A program made the translations under genes and the position numbers. This document shows positions 49,401 through 55,077 of a stretch of DNA of 64,000 bases, piece by piece. A model generated the notes under the pieces. The model saw only the letters and a program-made list of their open reading frames with translations. It had not been told where the DNA came from and made no database searches. Each line of letters opens with the position of its first letter. The first letter of the stretch is position 1. The stretch spans positions 13,066,499 to 13,130,498 of the forward strand of contig OZ020250.1 of the NCBI GenBank assembly GCA_963971285.1, in the 5' to 3' direction. The stretch is from Astropecten irregularis. Lineage: Eukaryota; Echinodermata; Asteroidea; Paxillosida; Astropectinidae.

Positions 49401-52400
49401 TTAGTTCCGCTTCCGTTTACCCGACCAACCCTATATTTTGACTGCGAACCTAAACATTTTAAATCGTCAACAAGGGGAAAAAGTTGTATTAATATTATTA
49501 TTACCCTAAAGCCTTGAATGCATGCAGAGACCGCCATACACAAACAAATTTGCCTCCCAAACAAAAATTCCCTACCCACCTACCCTTTTTTCCAATGCCA
49601 TGTAATCGGAAGCAGAATTTTTTTTTTTTTTTTAGGGGGGGGGAGGGGGAGGGGCCAAATGTACTGAGTATTCAGCACTGTGTAATACCAAAATTATTTT
49701 TTGTCTTATTCCATTTTCTTTATAGGGGCCTAATCCTGCATTCCCCTTCCCAATTCCTCAGATCCTGGGGGAGGGGGAAGGTAGGGGAAGCATGCACAAT
49801 AATTTAATTCATAATCTCTCAAGTGTTTATGATAAAATTCCTCGCCTTGTGGACAAAATGCAAATTGGCATTTTAAGATTTCCTGACATTCCACTGTGGT
49901 TCATGTTTGCCCTGCTTATGTATAAAGACCGGTCTTTTTCAACCATCCTGGAGCATTCCACTGATGAGAGCATTTTGTTTTATGCACGGGCTGCATCTCA
50001 AGTGCGGCACCGGTTTCCCCTACACACTAACCCATTGAGAATAACTCAACTATCAAAGGAATCCGTTTTTCCCGAAGAAGTTTGATAGGGCCGCAAGAGA
50101 CGGCACTGAAGTGTTGTTTAAAACAAATAAAGAAAGCATTTCCGAGCTGGCATTACGACCAAATGACAACAAACAATTTATTTACCTTCTTCTTTAAAAA
50201 CCTAGCTCCTTTTTCACTGAGAACCAAATTCTGGACAAGTCGTGTGCGAATGCACGCATTCATAGCACAATAGCATGTATTCCCAAGACCTTTCTCAAGC
50301 TAAATTAGTAAATTGTCATCTGAACAACCTTATTTTTTTAGAACAAAATAATATTCAGAAAAAATAATATCAATAGCTCATTAATTAAATTATCTTTCAA
50401 ATGATAAGAAATTTATCAAACGTAATTTCATTTGGTTTTTGGCAAAGAAATTCAGATTCGCGTGCAAAAATATTTAGAAAGTCATCTTAGAAATCCCCAG
50501 TCCCATGGTGACAACTTTTTGAAAAAACAATGGGAAAAGGCCACTGTATTTTTTAAAAATCTTTTCATCATTATTTTCTATTTTTCAAAGATAAAAATTG
50601 TTGTTGGTCATTGTTTTTTACTCTTTTCTGGAGAAATACAGCATTTCAGGCCAGAAACATTTTAATAGTATGTTTCTACCATCGCCACCTTTATACCCTA
50701 GTTAAAAGGTACATCTGTGGAAATTTCTCTTTCCATTTATGCTGCCAAAGTATGATAGTACCTTTAAACGTAATACCGTACTTTGGTTTTTGTCAAAGAA
50801 ATAAAAATCCATGGGCAAAAATGTCAAGAAAGATATAGTAACAGTCATCTGTGAAAATTTTAGTCCCATACTTTGCTCACTTTTTGAGAAAACAGTGAAA
50901 AACGGCCACAATATTTCTTAAGACTTTTCTCTTTTATTTTTGATCTTTAAAAAATCAAAAATAATTTTGGTCACTGGTTTTACTCTTTTCTGGATAAATA
51001 CAGCATTACATTTCAAGCAATGTTTTAACGGTATGTTTCTACCACCATCTTCTTACCCTGTAAGTTATAGGTAAATCTGAGAAGATTTCTGTTTCGGTAT
51101 GCTACCAAAGTATGATACTACCTTTAAACATAACATGCTCTGAATTGCTGGAGTCAAATCTTCCTACTTCCTCAACTACCGTACGTGCTCTCCAAAATGG
51201 GGGAACAATTAGACAGGACTAAGTACTGTATTCATGTATGAGGCATTTCAGTACTTCACAGGTTTGTAAATTTATGCTAATAGGAAGAATTCCCACACGT
51301 ACACGTACTCGTACTTTAATACTCATGTTACTGTCTGCAACCATTATTCACAAATTTACAGACAATCCGTTCCAGGGCTCGAAATATCCACAAGACCGTG
51401 GACCGATCGAGTCTAGTAATTTCAGTGGCGGTCTAGCATGTCTAGTAAAGTATGCACTGCACTAGTCCGGCTGTCTAGTGATTTTGTTTTCATTGCAGCC
51501 GACAAAATGCCTACAGGTAAAGCTTTGCTCAAGGCAAAAACCGTCTTGTGTGGAACAGCCCAATGAGAGACTTTTGAGAACCGGTCTTCAAGTCAACAGC
51601 GCACGCGCACGCAATTGTGAGCATGCCCGCTTTGTTTTGCGCCTGCGCTGTTGTGCGTGCACGTGCGCTGTTGACTTGAAGACCGGTTCTCAAAAGTCTC
51701 TCATTTTTTTATTAAGCATTTTGTTTTGTTTTATACCATTAAGACTATTAATGTGGAAAATGATGAGGTATAGTCACCACATGGTTATAAAAAAGGTTTC
51801 TTTTAGATAAACCCCTCAAAAAAAGTTCTGCAACTCAAGTTTGCGGGATGATTTTTTTGCTACTGATCTATGCGTGAGCTACTGTGGTGTGAGCCTACTT
51901 GTTCTGCTGTGACGTCACATGCATTGTTGCCTTTTGGGGGGGCAAGGCATACATGTACTGATTTTTTTCAACATTGGGGTCAGAATTAAGCATTTACACA
52001 AAAAAATAATTTGTAATCATTAATTATGCATTAAGCAATAATTTTAAAGCAATTTCATCCCTTTCCCGAATTTGATTGTAACAGATAACATTTAAAGTGC
52101 ACTTTGTGGTGTTCTGGTCAATCAGTCTGTGTAGAGGTCAGCCACAGCCATGGGAACAGGGGTGGAGTGAGTGGGGGTGGAGGTGGGGAGGGAAGGTGGG
52201 ATGGGGCCATGGGGTGTGGCCCTGGGGTGGGGATGGACAGGAGACTCGAGAGGTTACAATCCCTAACTCTCCCATTTCAGACGAAACAATTAGTTTGTTC
52301 CAATTATTAGTTTACTAGATACATGAACATCCAACAACCATTCCCCTACACCACACCCAACTTTATACTCAATGTACCCAATCAATGTACAACCAAAAAC

Positions 52401-52939
52401 AGCAAGGCCCCTGGGAATGAATGCATTATCCAGAAGCGTACCAAGATATGACTACAGTAAACTAAATTGTGGTGTAGTGTGGCCTAGTGGTCTAGCTTGT
52501 CGTACTCAAGGTCCTGTGGTCAATCTACAGATTGTGGGTTCTAATCTGGCCATGGGTTATTGTTGCTTGCGTCCTTGGGCAAGACGCTTTGTCACATATT
52601 GCTCCTCTTCACCCAGGAGTAAAGGGGTAACCTGTGAGGGTAGAGATGGCTTTGTGCTTGATTAGCCTTTGTGCGCTTACAGCTGGGGCTGTATACTCCC
52701 CAGAAAGTTGAGATGGTTTCGGGGTAACTCAGTGTGTCATACAATATAAATCTATATTTTAATAATAATTGTTATCATTATTATTAAATGATGAAATCAT
52801 TTAGTATCTCACCTTTGCATTTTCCAGATGTTGTGACGTCAATGGCCTCTTTCACTATCAGTTCGTACATCTTTTGGAAGAAGTCACGTTCATCCAATTC
52901 TGAACGTCCATTCTGATAACCGTTCTGCTGGATGTCCAT
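19285..52939 (-). CDS. CSAD/GADL1-like PLP-dependent acidic amino acid decarboxylase; 13 exons, 502 aa, complete
   Basis: Group II PLP decarboxylase (GAD/CSAD/GADL1 family), cytosolic; expected to decarboxylate cysteine sulfinate, aspartate or related acids to hypotaurine or beta-alanine. Minus-strand exons: 52939-52813 (from ATG), 48333-48208, 43803-43713, 38377-38271, 36274-36159, 32342-32263, 31417-31363, 28391-28275, 27124-26981, 22710-22508, 21295-21244, 19993-19904, 19485-19285. They join in phase to 1509 nt with TGA. Landmarks: HPRFFNQL (86-93), [36 protein letters not shown] (PLP-pyridine Asp273), PLP lysine Lys305 in WCQHK, DTGDKS.QCSR and the carboxylate Arg466 in VNFIR. Most of the sequence resembles CSAD/GADL1 ([12 protein letters not shown]), but [11 protein letters not shown] is GAD-like. 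The motif before the lysine is CQHK instead of the usual NPHK. Length matches CSAD (about 493) and GADL1 (about 520). Substrate not determinable here. Confidence 0.95.
19576..19845. mobile_element. TTAA-family element, truncated
   Basis: Left TTAA at 19572-19575 followed by CGGTAGTATCCTACTTTGG; the right terminus is missing. Confidence 0.6.
19904..19993 (-). CDS. Decarboxylase exon, residues 407-436
   Basis: [20 protein letters not shown] and [10 protein letters not shown]; matches the [12 protein letters not shown] region of relatives. Donor GTAAGT, acceptor cctttAG. Confidence 0.93.
20272..21060 (-). repeat. tRNA-derived SINE (longer family) split by a DNA transposon
   Basis: Minus-strand copy of the repeat at 52475-52730: ACTCAAGGTCTTGTAGTCAA, GATTGTGGGTTCGAATCC, then CCTTGGGCAAGACGCTTTG. 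The 3' end (20272-20305) is separated from the rest (20811-21060) by the 505-bp insertion at 20306-20810. Confidence 0.75.
20306..20810. mobile_element. DNA transposon nested in a SINE (505 bp)
   Basis: Perfect 8-bp target duplication TATACAGC (20298-20305, 20811-20818). The intact SINE at 52475 shows the empty-site sequence. TIR begins CA(T/C)AGACATAAATAACC. The interior is GC-rich near 20390-20440 (GCGCGCGCGCCGC). The termini resemble those of the 36981 element. Confidence 0.85.
21125..21200. mobile_element. TTAA-family element fragment
   Basis: TTAA at 21121-21124 followed by AGGTAATATCATACTTTGG; about 75 bp remain before decarboxylase exon 11. Confidence 0.6.
21244..21295 (-). CDS. Decarboxylase exon, residues 389-406
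   Basis: 52-bp exon [17 protein letters not shown]. Its phase (2 to 0) exactly fits the exons on each side. Acceptor ATTATTAGAAAT-side cgcAG equivalent is tgcAG, donor GTAAGG. Confidence 0.9.
21866..21995 (-). repeat. tRNA-derived SINE, minus orientation
   Basis: Reverse complement contains TAGATAGCTCAGTTGGTAGG (A box) and AGTTTGAATCCTGCTTCAG (B box), then the tail ...TCACTTTTCAATGACCT shared by the family. Confidence 0.65.
22284..22441. mobile_element. Short MITE
   Basis: AATGGACCGTTCCGGC and GCCGGAAGGGTCCATT are near-perfect complements, 158 bp apart. Confidence 0.6.
22508..22710 (-). CDS. Decarboxylase exon, residues 322-388
   Basis: [20 protein letters not shown], then [20 protein letters not shown] and [10 protein letters not shown]. 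Acceptor aatctctAG, donor AG|GTTAGT. Confidence 0.95.
22798..23228. mobile_element. mariner-like MITE (431 bp)
   Basis: CAGGGTGTCCCAGAAAAAA at the left, TTTTTTCTGGGACACCCTG at the right, TA on each side (22796-22797, 23229-23230). No ORF. Confidence 0.8.
23262..23692 (+). mobile_element. LINE 3' fragment with zinc-finger-like C-terminus, tandemly duplicated
   Basis: A block of about 190 bp occurs twice (from 23268 and from 23452). The second copy reads [20 protein letters not shown], then [20 protein letters not shown] followed by RC and a stop near 23686. The CxxCxRDCxSxIGLxSHxRRC pattern is a common C-terminal end of non-LTR retrotransposon polyproteins in animals. No reverse transcriptase domain remains. 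Confidence 0.65.
23775..23969. mobile_element. TTAA-family element, truncated
   Basis: Right end CCAATCCTGTACTGTATAGC, then TTAA (23970-23973); the left part is missing. Confidence 0.55.
24184..24350. mobile_element. Short inverted-terminus repeat, second copy of 533-700
   Basis: AGCGCTCTCCACT at the left and AAGTGCGGAGCGCT at the right. Internal GATGTCAGACAAACATTG pairs with CAATGTTTGTCTGAGATC. The copy at 533-700 has the same layout. Confidence 0.65.
24639..24984. mobile_element. hAT-like non-autonomous element (346 bp)
   Basis: Perfect 8-bp target duplication GGCGAGGG (24631-24638, 24985-24992). TIR of about 40 bp includes GAATAAAACACTAGATGGG and the complement near 24948. A second inner pair is CACGTGAATGAGGC / GCCTCATTCACGTG. 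Confidence 0.85.
25335..25455 (-). repeat. tRNA-like SINE fragment
   Basis: Reverse complement contains AGCTCGGTGGCCTAGCAGT and GGTGCGAATCCCACCTGAGC, a tRNA-like A and B box pair. Related text at 11905-11985 and 28755-28865. Confidence 0.55.
25993..26235. repeat. Repeat with 18-bp hairpin around a hammerhead-like string
   Basis: Ends match 41252-41428 and 18268-18440 (ACATGGTGTTTCCACAAACC). 26081-26098 is the perfect complement of 26137-26154. Between them lies CTGATGA (26110-26116), a short stem GACTAG/CTAGGC and AAAAC. Confidence 0.6.
26455..26757. mobile_element. Foldback element with repeated TTACGGTAAGC motif
   Basis: Left GGGCCAAATTTCATGGAATCC, read as complement at the right GGAGTCCATGAAATTGGTCCC. 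Motifs GTTACCGTAAGC, GGTTACGGTTAGC and GGTAACGGTAAGC recur inside. Confidence 0.6.
26981..27124 (-). CDS. Decarboxylase exon with the PLP lysine, residues 274-321
   Basis: [20 protein letters not shown], then [18 protein letters not shown]. Lys305 is the Schiff-base lysine. The two residues before HK are Cys-Gln, where most relatives have Asn-Pro. Donor GTAAGC. Confidence 0.95.
27503..27680 (-). repeat. tRNA-derived SINE, minus orientation
   Basis: Reverse complement: GGGCTGGATAGCTCAGTTGG, TACGGTATTCAGGAGGTCGC, CGGTTCGAATTTTTC. The flank (tttgcagtcggaagccatga) is also shared with 53577-53660. Confidence 0.7.
27845..28087. mobile_element. Foldback element with repeated GAGTGAAA/TTTCACTC motifs
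   Basis: CTCTCTAAATGCAAGAGAGT at the left and CTCTTTTGCATTTAGAGAG at the right pair. The words ACTCTTTTGGAGTGG, AGAGTGGAAAACAACTC and CCTTCATGTGGCTCTTG recur on both strands. Confidence 0.6.
28275..28391 (-). CDS. Decarboxylase exon, residues 235-273
   Basis: [20 protein letters not shown], then WLHID ending at Asp273, which pairs with the PLP pyridine nitrogen in the family. Acceptor atttcgacAG, donor GTGAGT. Confidence 0.95.
28468..28587. mobile_element. Short foldback MITE
   Basis: GGCCTGTTTGTTTCACGCAC and GTGCGTTAAACAAACCGGCC are complementary; inner GATCTGGATCC / GGATCCACAGATC also pairs. A left-end fragment occurs at 713-760. Confidence 0.7.
28935..29075 (+). mobile_element. LINE 3' end fragment (possible)
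   Basis: Reads [19 protein letters not shown] then stop, like the extreme C-terminus of CR1/L2-type reverse transcriptases (FKxxLKTFLF), followed by an A/T-rich tail with AATAAA. Confidence 0.4.
29432..29552 (+). repeat. 16-bp tandem array, left
   Basis: About eight units of CAACTCGTACGCCGAC (variants GCCAAC, GCTGAC). Each unit has the palindromic core CGTACG. Confidence 0.9.
29634..30112 (+). repeat. 120-bp tandem array
   Basis: Four near-identical units, each with GGGGGCTCTAATTATTTGT and TTCTTTGTGACTGGGTAC; one unit has an extra GGGT. Confidence 0.9.
30425..30544 (-). repeat. 16-bp tandem array, right (inverted)
   Basis: Units of GGCGTACGAGTTGGTC, the reverse complement of the left array. 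Confidence 0.9.
31142..31319. mobile_element. Short TIR element
   Basis: Ends TAGGGATGTGAG and CTCACATCCCTA, flanked by ATCATG on both sides. The interior resembles part of 1903-2373 and of 38395-38585. Confidence 0.6.
31363..31417 (-). CDS. Decarboxylase exon, residues 217-234
   Basis: Short 55-bp exon, [18 protein letters not shown]; too short to show as an ORF, identified by phase and family alignment. Acceptor tgtcgcAG, donor GTAAGT. Confidence 0.9.
31628..31848. repeat. Inverted repeat with about 40-bp arms
   Basis: ATTACTTGACATGAGAAAAA and the complement near TTTTGTTATCATGTCAAGTAAT; CTCACACCGAACACA pairs with TGTGTTCAGTGTGAG. Confidence 0.65.
32263..32342 (-). CDS. Decarboxylase exon, residues 190-215
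   Basis: [15 protein letters not shown]; the His that stacks on the PLP ring is in SHYS. Donor AC|GTAAGT. Confidence 0.94.
32694..33205. repeat. Degenerate tandem repeat (AATTCGTTCNCACA)
   Basis: About 24 degenerate units of roughly 20-22 bp centred on AATTCGTTCCCACAAATTG, many containing ATTCATTCACACAAAAT. The last part (33100-33205) runs in the opposite orientation. Confidence 0.75.
33498..33553. repeat. Near-perfect short palindrome
   Basis: ATGATAGAAGTGATCACATG, an 8-base spacer, then CACATGTGATCACTTCTATC. A direct repeat (GAATTGTATCTC...GAATGAATCAAGA) lies on each side at 33257 and 33763. Confidence 0.7.
33952..34300. mobile_element. GGGGTCAATTTCA foldback element with an adjoining poly-G element
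   Basis: 33952-34104: GGGGTCAATTTCACGAAG ... TTGAAATCGACCCCC. 34105-34300: GGCGCACCCAGGATTTTG ... CCCTGGGTGCGCC, with a 14-base G run. Related foldbacks: 36412-36553, 56903-56982. Confidence 0.6.
34930..35285. mobile_element. TTAA-family element
   Basis: TTAA at 34926-34929, start AGGTACAGG. Internal ATGAAGATGGTGATGGTAG and the end AAAAACCAAAGTACAAAG are family landmarks; the right end is eroded. Confidence 0.65.
35369..35938. mobile_element. TIR element with internally repeated ACGTTTTCACGAAGGGGCGAA motif
   Basis: ATATCGTTATAACGTTTTCAC at the left pairs with GTGAAAACGTTGACGATAT at the right. The TTTTCAC(G/A)AAG(G/A)GGCGAA motif recurs about four times inside, in one orientation. Confidence 0.6.
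36159..36274 (-). CDS. Decarboxylase exon, residues 152-189
   Basis: [20 protein letters not shown] (PLP phosphate-binding Gly-Ser region), ending SFASDQ. Donor GTAAGT. Confidence 0.95.
36365..36938 (+). repeat. Interspersed repeat, copy interrupted by a foldback element
   Basis: Family shared with 2985, 41213 and 51876. A foldback (36412-36553) is inserted with ACATC on both sides. Confidence 0.65.
36412..36553. mobile_element. GGGGTCAATTTCA foldback MITE
   Basis: AGGGGTCAATTTCACC ... CTTCATGAAATCC, flanked by ACATC (36407-36411, 36554-36558). Interior ATCGTAACTTACTATCAATCG-type palindromes. Confidence 0.65.
36981..37291. mobile_element. DNA transposon with 8-bp target duplication (311 bp)
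   Basis: GCCCAAGC at 36973-36980 and 37292-37299. TIR GAGTTAAATAAAAAACTAG and complement; termini CA...TG similar to those of 20306-20810. GC-rich interior, no ORF. Confidence 0.8.
37750..37895. repeat. Tandem imperfect repeat
   Basis: Three units of about 50-60 bp around CAGATATTTGTGATGTGCGATG, each itself partly palindromic (ACATCGCACATCACAAA). Confidence 0.55.
38271..38377 (-). CDS. Decarboxylase exon, residues 116-150
   Basis: [16 protein letters not shown], then [11 protein letters not shown]. Acceptor aactttgcAG, donor G|GTAGGT. Confidence 0.95.
38590..38790. mobile_element. TTAA-family element, diverged
   Basis: Same diverged subfamily: GGTCACAGAACATCACTCAC, CCCCAAGATCAAAACTGTTTT; both ends eroded. 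Confidence 0.5.
39644..39878. mobile_element. TTAA-family element, 3'-truncated
   Basis: TTAA at 39640-39643, then AGGTAGTATCATACTTTGG; stops at TTTTCTCAAAAAGTG. Confidence 0.75.
40310..40587. mobile_element. Fragment of the GGGCCGTCCATAAAGTA element
   Basis: Right end GTACGCATCGGTACC...ACATACTTTATGGACAG, and inner AAAATGCAAATGTTTGGTTTGC as in 54612-55077; the left end is lost. Confidence 0.6.
41213..41806 (+). repeat. Interspersed repeat, copy interrupted at 41252
   Basis: From ...AAACAAAACTCATGTGAAAT to TCAGTAAACCTTTAAG. Split by the 177-bp insertion described next. Confidence 0.65.
41252..41428. mobile_element. 177-bp insertion carrying a hammerhead-like core
   Basis: Perfect 9-bp target duplication ATACATCTG (41243-41251, 41429-41437) inside another repeat. 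Contains TGATGAG, then GACTAG-AGCAAG-CTAGTC (perfect stem-loop), then GAAACG. Relatives at 25993 and 18268. Confidence 0.75.
42268..42784. mobile_element. hAT-like element with GAGTACTC-rich interior (517 bp)
   Basis: Termini CAGTGTTGGAGTACTC and its approximate complement CTCCAACACTG, the classic hAT style. Flanking ACTTTTAG and CTTTTTAG is an imperfect 8-bp duplication. The ends are rich in ACTCG/GGACTCGG repeats. Confidence 0.7.
43713..43803 (-). CDS. Decarboxylase exon, residues 86-114
   Basis: [20 protein letters not shown], the strongly conserved N-terminal motif of the family. Donor AT|GTAAGT. Confidence 0.95.
44085..44205 (-). repeat. tRNA-derived SINE, minus orientation
   Basis: Reverse complement: GGCATAGCGGTTCTTTCC (A box) and GGTTCAAGTCCGGCTCGG (B box), then CCAGTCCCTACC and GGTTTTCCTCCCACC. 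Confidence 0.65.
45955..46086. mobile_element. Short MITE, GGGAGACTT family, copy 2
   Basis: ATGGGAGACTTTAAAGAACC ... GGTTCTTTAAAGTCTCCAAT, arms with AAGTCAACAGCGCACGC / GCGCTGTTGACT. Confidence 0.75.
47646..48138. mobile_element. Long-TIR DNA element (about 490 bp)
   Basis: GGCGTTTTTACGATCCGGCAA at the left and TTGCCGGATCGTAAAAACGGC at the right. Pairing extends inward for over 100 bp (GTTCACCAAAAATT / ..TTTTGGTGAGCG.., TTCAAAAGGTAAATTTATT / ..AATAAATTTACTGTTTGAA). Confidence 0.7.
48208..48333 (-). CDS. Decarboxylase exon, residues 43-84
   Basis: Reads [15 protein letters not shown] to [11 protein letters not shown]; split codons Val43 (G|TG) and Ala85 (G|CC). Donor G|GTTTGG is weak but keeps phase. 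Confidence 0.92.
48400..48476 (-). repeat. tRNA-like fragment
   Basis: Reverse complement TAACTCAATTGAGTGTATG ... GGTCACAGGTTCAAATCCCG. Box-like elements are present but it cannot fold as a full tRNA. Confidence 0.4.
48566..48706. repeat. CTCGGA hexamer microsatellite
   Basis: Tandem ACTCGG/GCTCGG hexamers; all frames are open and give SDSDSD or TRTRTR on plus and SESESE on minus, an effect of the repeat. Confidence 0.85.
48840..49060 (+). mobile_element. LINE reverse transcriptase C-terminal fragment (possible)
   Basis: Frame reads [20 protein letters not shown], like the conserved 'VAAPRLWNSLP' end of Jockey/CR1-type elements, followed by a repeat tail (TTAGGCTTGCCCTTCACCGA) shared with 25528. 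Confidence 0.45.
50420..50763. mobile_element. TTAA-family element, left of a tandem pair
   Basis: Right end CCAAAGTATGATAGTACCT, followed by TTAA (50764-50767), which is also the left TTAA of the next copy. Confidence 0.75.
50768..51123. mobile_element. TTAA-family element, right of a tandem pair
   Basis: Starts ACGTAATACCGTACTTTGG, ends CCAAAGTATGATACTACCT; TTAA at 51124-51127. 356 bp. Confidence 0.8.
51563..51704. mobile_element. Short MITE, GGGAGACTT family, copy 3
   Basis: ATGAGAGACTTTTGAGAACC ... GGTTCTCAAAAGTCTCTCAT, with CAAGTCAACAGCGCACGCGC arms. Confidence 0.8.
51876..52096 (+). repeat. Interspersed repeat fragment
   Basis: 3' part of the 36365/41213 family (GTGACGTCACATGCATTGTT, GGCATACATGTACTGATTTT). 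Confidence 0.6.
52475..52730 (+). repeat. tRNA-derived SINE, intact copy
   Basis: GTGGCCTAGTGGTCTAGC (A box), GATTGTGGGTTCTAATCTGG (B box), CCTTGGGCAAGACGCTTTG core, end CTGTATACTCCCCAGAAAG. Gives the empty-site reference for the split copy at 20272-21060. Confidence 0.75.
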
Positions 52940-52950
52940 TTTGCCACGCT
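52813..52950 (-). CDS. Decarboxylase exon with the start codon
   Basis: Acceptor tttttgttttgcAG at 52952-52951, then 11 leader bases and ATG at 52939-52937. Residues 1-42 ([20 protein letters not shown]...), ending KCK plus one base. The acceptor implies at least one upstream non-coding 5' exon, which I could not place; an in-frame upstream extension is not excluded. Confidence 0.88.
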
Positions 52951-53394
52951 CTGCAAAACAAAAAGAGGGAAAAATGATATCAATCAAAGTAACATTAAAA
53001 CAACAAAAATGTAGGGATGGGAGGACAAATTATAGCCACAGTTTGGGCAAAGGGTGTCTAAATTCACTGTGCCAAAAATGTTATGTGCAAAAAACTGCAA
53101 TACCGGTACATTCAAGTCCGAAATACACATGAGACAAAAGCTAGCTTTGTGTCTAAAAATGCTCAGCCACTAGAGAGGAAAGGGCTTATGCTACAGTCAC
53201 ACGGACACTTACGTTAGCTACAGATGCTTACGGATAAAAATCCGTTAAGCATCCGCAAGGATCCGTATCATCCGTATCCATCCGTAACCCAATCAGCAGG
53301 ATCCGCAGACTAACACAGATCCGCAGCGGGAATTTTGAAAATGTCAAAATTTTGCTGCGGATGAAATATACGTATTTGCAACGAGAGCAATAAT

Positions 53395-53680
53395 AACCTG
53401 GATAAATTTAAATATCAAATAACCACAAGGGAAACTGACTGAATTTAAAGTCATTGAAAAGTGAACAAAGACAAATTGACTGGAGCGGGATTCGAACCGG
53501 CGACCTCTTGAATACCGTACAGGCGCTCTACCAACTGAGGCATCCAGCCCTACAATGGTGATTGACCCCAATATTCAATTATCTTTGTTCGTTTGGCAGT
53601 CAGAAGTCATGAAACCACACACACACTGCCATATCCCAAGGATCATTTCACCGATATGCGCAGGAATGCTGCAACCTGGG
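53395..53680 (-). repeat. tRNA-derived SINE, minus orientation, most complete copy
   Basis: Reverse complement: GGGCTGGATGCCTCAGTTGG, GTAGAGCGCCTGTACGG, CGGTTCGAATCCCGCTCC, then the tail TTCAATGACTTTAAATTCAG. The TTTAAA in this tail is the unoccupied form of the site filled by the TTAA element at 59495. Confidence 0.75.
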
Positions 53681-54611
53681 AACGGTACATGGCCTGGGGG
53701 ATCACTCAAAGAGGATACGGCTTTGTAATTAATATAATCATCACATAACCACAAGGGAAACTGACTGGATAAATTTATTTGCATAATATGACATAAAAAA
53801 AAATACCAAGACACACATGAAATGTCAAAGTCAACTCAATCTTACTTACGATTACTATTCTTCAAATTATTTCCAAGAGCTTGATCTCTATGACAATAAT
53901 TAAGCTTCTACAGCAATGGTTGAACTTACCAATACTTGTGACACTTCGGTGCAGGTTTAATGTACGAACAGCTGATTGCTTCTTCAAACATCTATAGATG
54001 TATAACTTTTATCTCTACTGTTTGATTTGCATATAGCTTCAGTATTTATACCTAGATGTGATAAAGTCCCCCCCCCCCTCCTTTTTCTAATCACTGGTGG
54101 ACTGTTCCATTCAACAAAAAAGGGGTCTCTTGCTGGCAAATCAAAATCATCAGCTCCTGGCAATGTGATGTTTGACAGAGCAAAATCATTATCGTCACCA
54201 CGGGTAGTGCACAATGTAATTACAACATACATGTACATGTACATTAGGTTAGGTTAAGTAAGAGCTATTTTTTGTACGAAGAAAGGAACTATATTTCTGC
54301 CAACGTGCATACCCTCCAGAGAAAATGGATCAGTCTCATTATTCTAATTCAACCAATAACTCCCCTGCCTTCTATCCACCACGCACAAGACGAAACTGTG
54401 CATAATAACTGAAAATTATTATTTTTGTCATGTTTCTACATTGTTCACAATAACCACTGAAAATGAAAACAACAATTCCAGCGCAATGCTTGGTCTACTG
54501 ATACAGGATTTTATGCAGGCGGGGGTTGTCAGCTGGCAGGGTAGATATTTCTGTGATCAATCAACCCTAACCCCCTGAATCCCACAATTTAATACCACGT
54601 ATACTAAATAG

Positions 54612-55077
54612 GGGCCGTCCATAAAGTATGTATGCACGAAAATGACGAAATGCCAACTTTTTTGACCCCCCTCCCCCCCTTTACGCATACGCATTCCACA
54701 TTAGGTTTTTCACTTCTCGTGGTCCCTTGCTTTAGCATCATTAAAATGTCACAGTAATCCGTTGCCGGTACCGTTATTGGGACGTCACTTTCAAATTCTG
54801 AAATGAATGACTATTAGTTTAACAGGTTTTTATACATTAACAGATGTATTTTACTATATTTTATTATGTTGAATAAGAAAAAAAGGAAAAAACCAAACAA
54901 TCCTGACGCTTTTTTCACGTTTTTTTCCTCTCTTTTCGCGCGATAATGCTATGCAAATGTTTCGTTTGCATACTGTACGCATTGGCCTGAACCCCCCTCC
55001 ACCCTGTACGCATGGCGTATGCATCGGTAAAAAACCCCCTCCCCCCTCCGTGCGTACGTACTTTATGGACGGCCCCT
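54612..55077. mobile_element. TIR element, GGGGCCGTCCATAAAGTA family (complete)
   Basis: GGGGCCGTCCATAAAGTATG at the left, CGTACTTTATGGACGGCCCC at the right. C-rich interior. Other members: 29098-30629 (expanded) and 40310-40587 (fragment). Confidence 0.8.

Noticed and set aside
53460-53560. tRNA gene (B box GGTTCGAATCCCGC)
   Set aside because: The tRNA-like heads are followed by a shared SINE tail, occur in several diverged copies and do not give a full cloverleaf.
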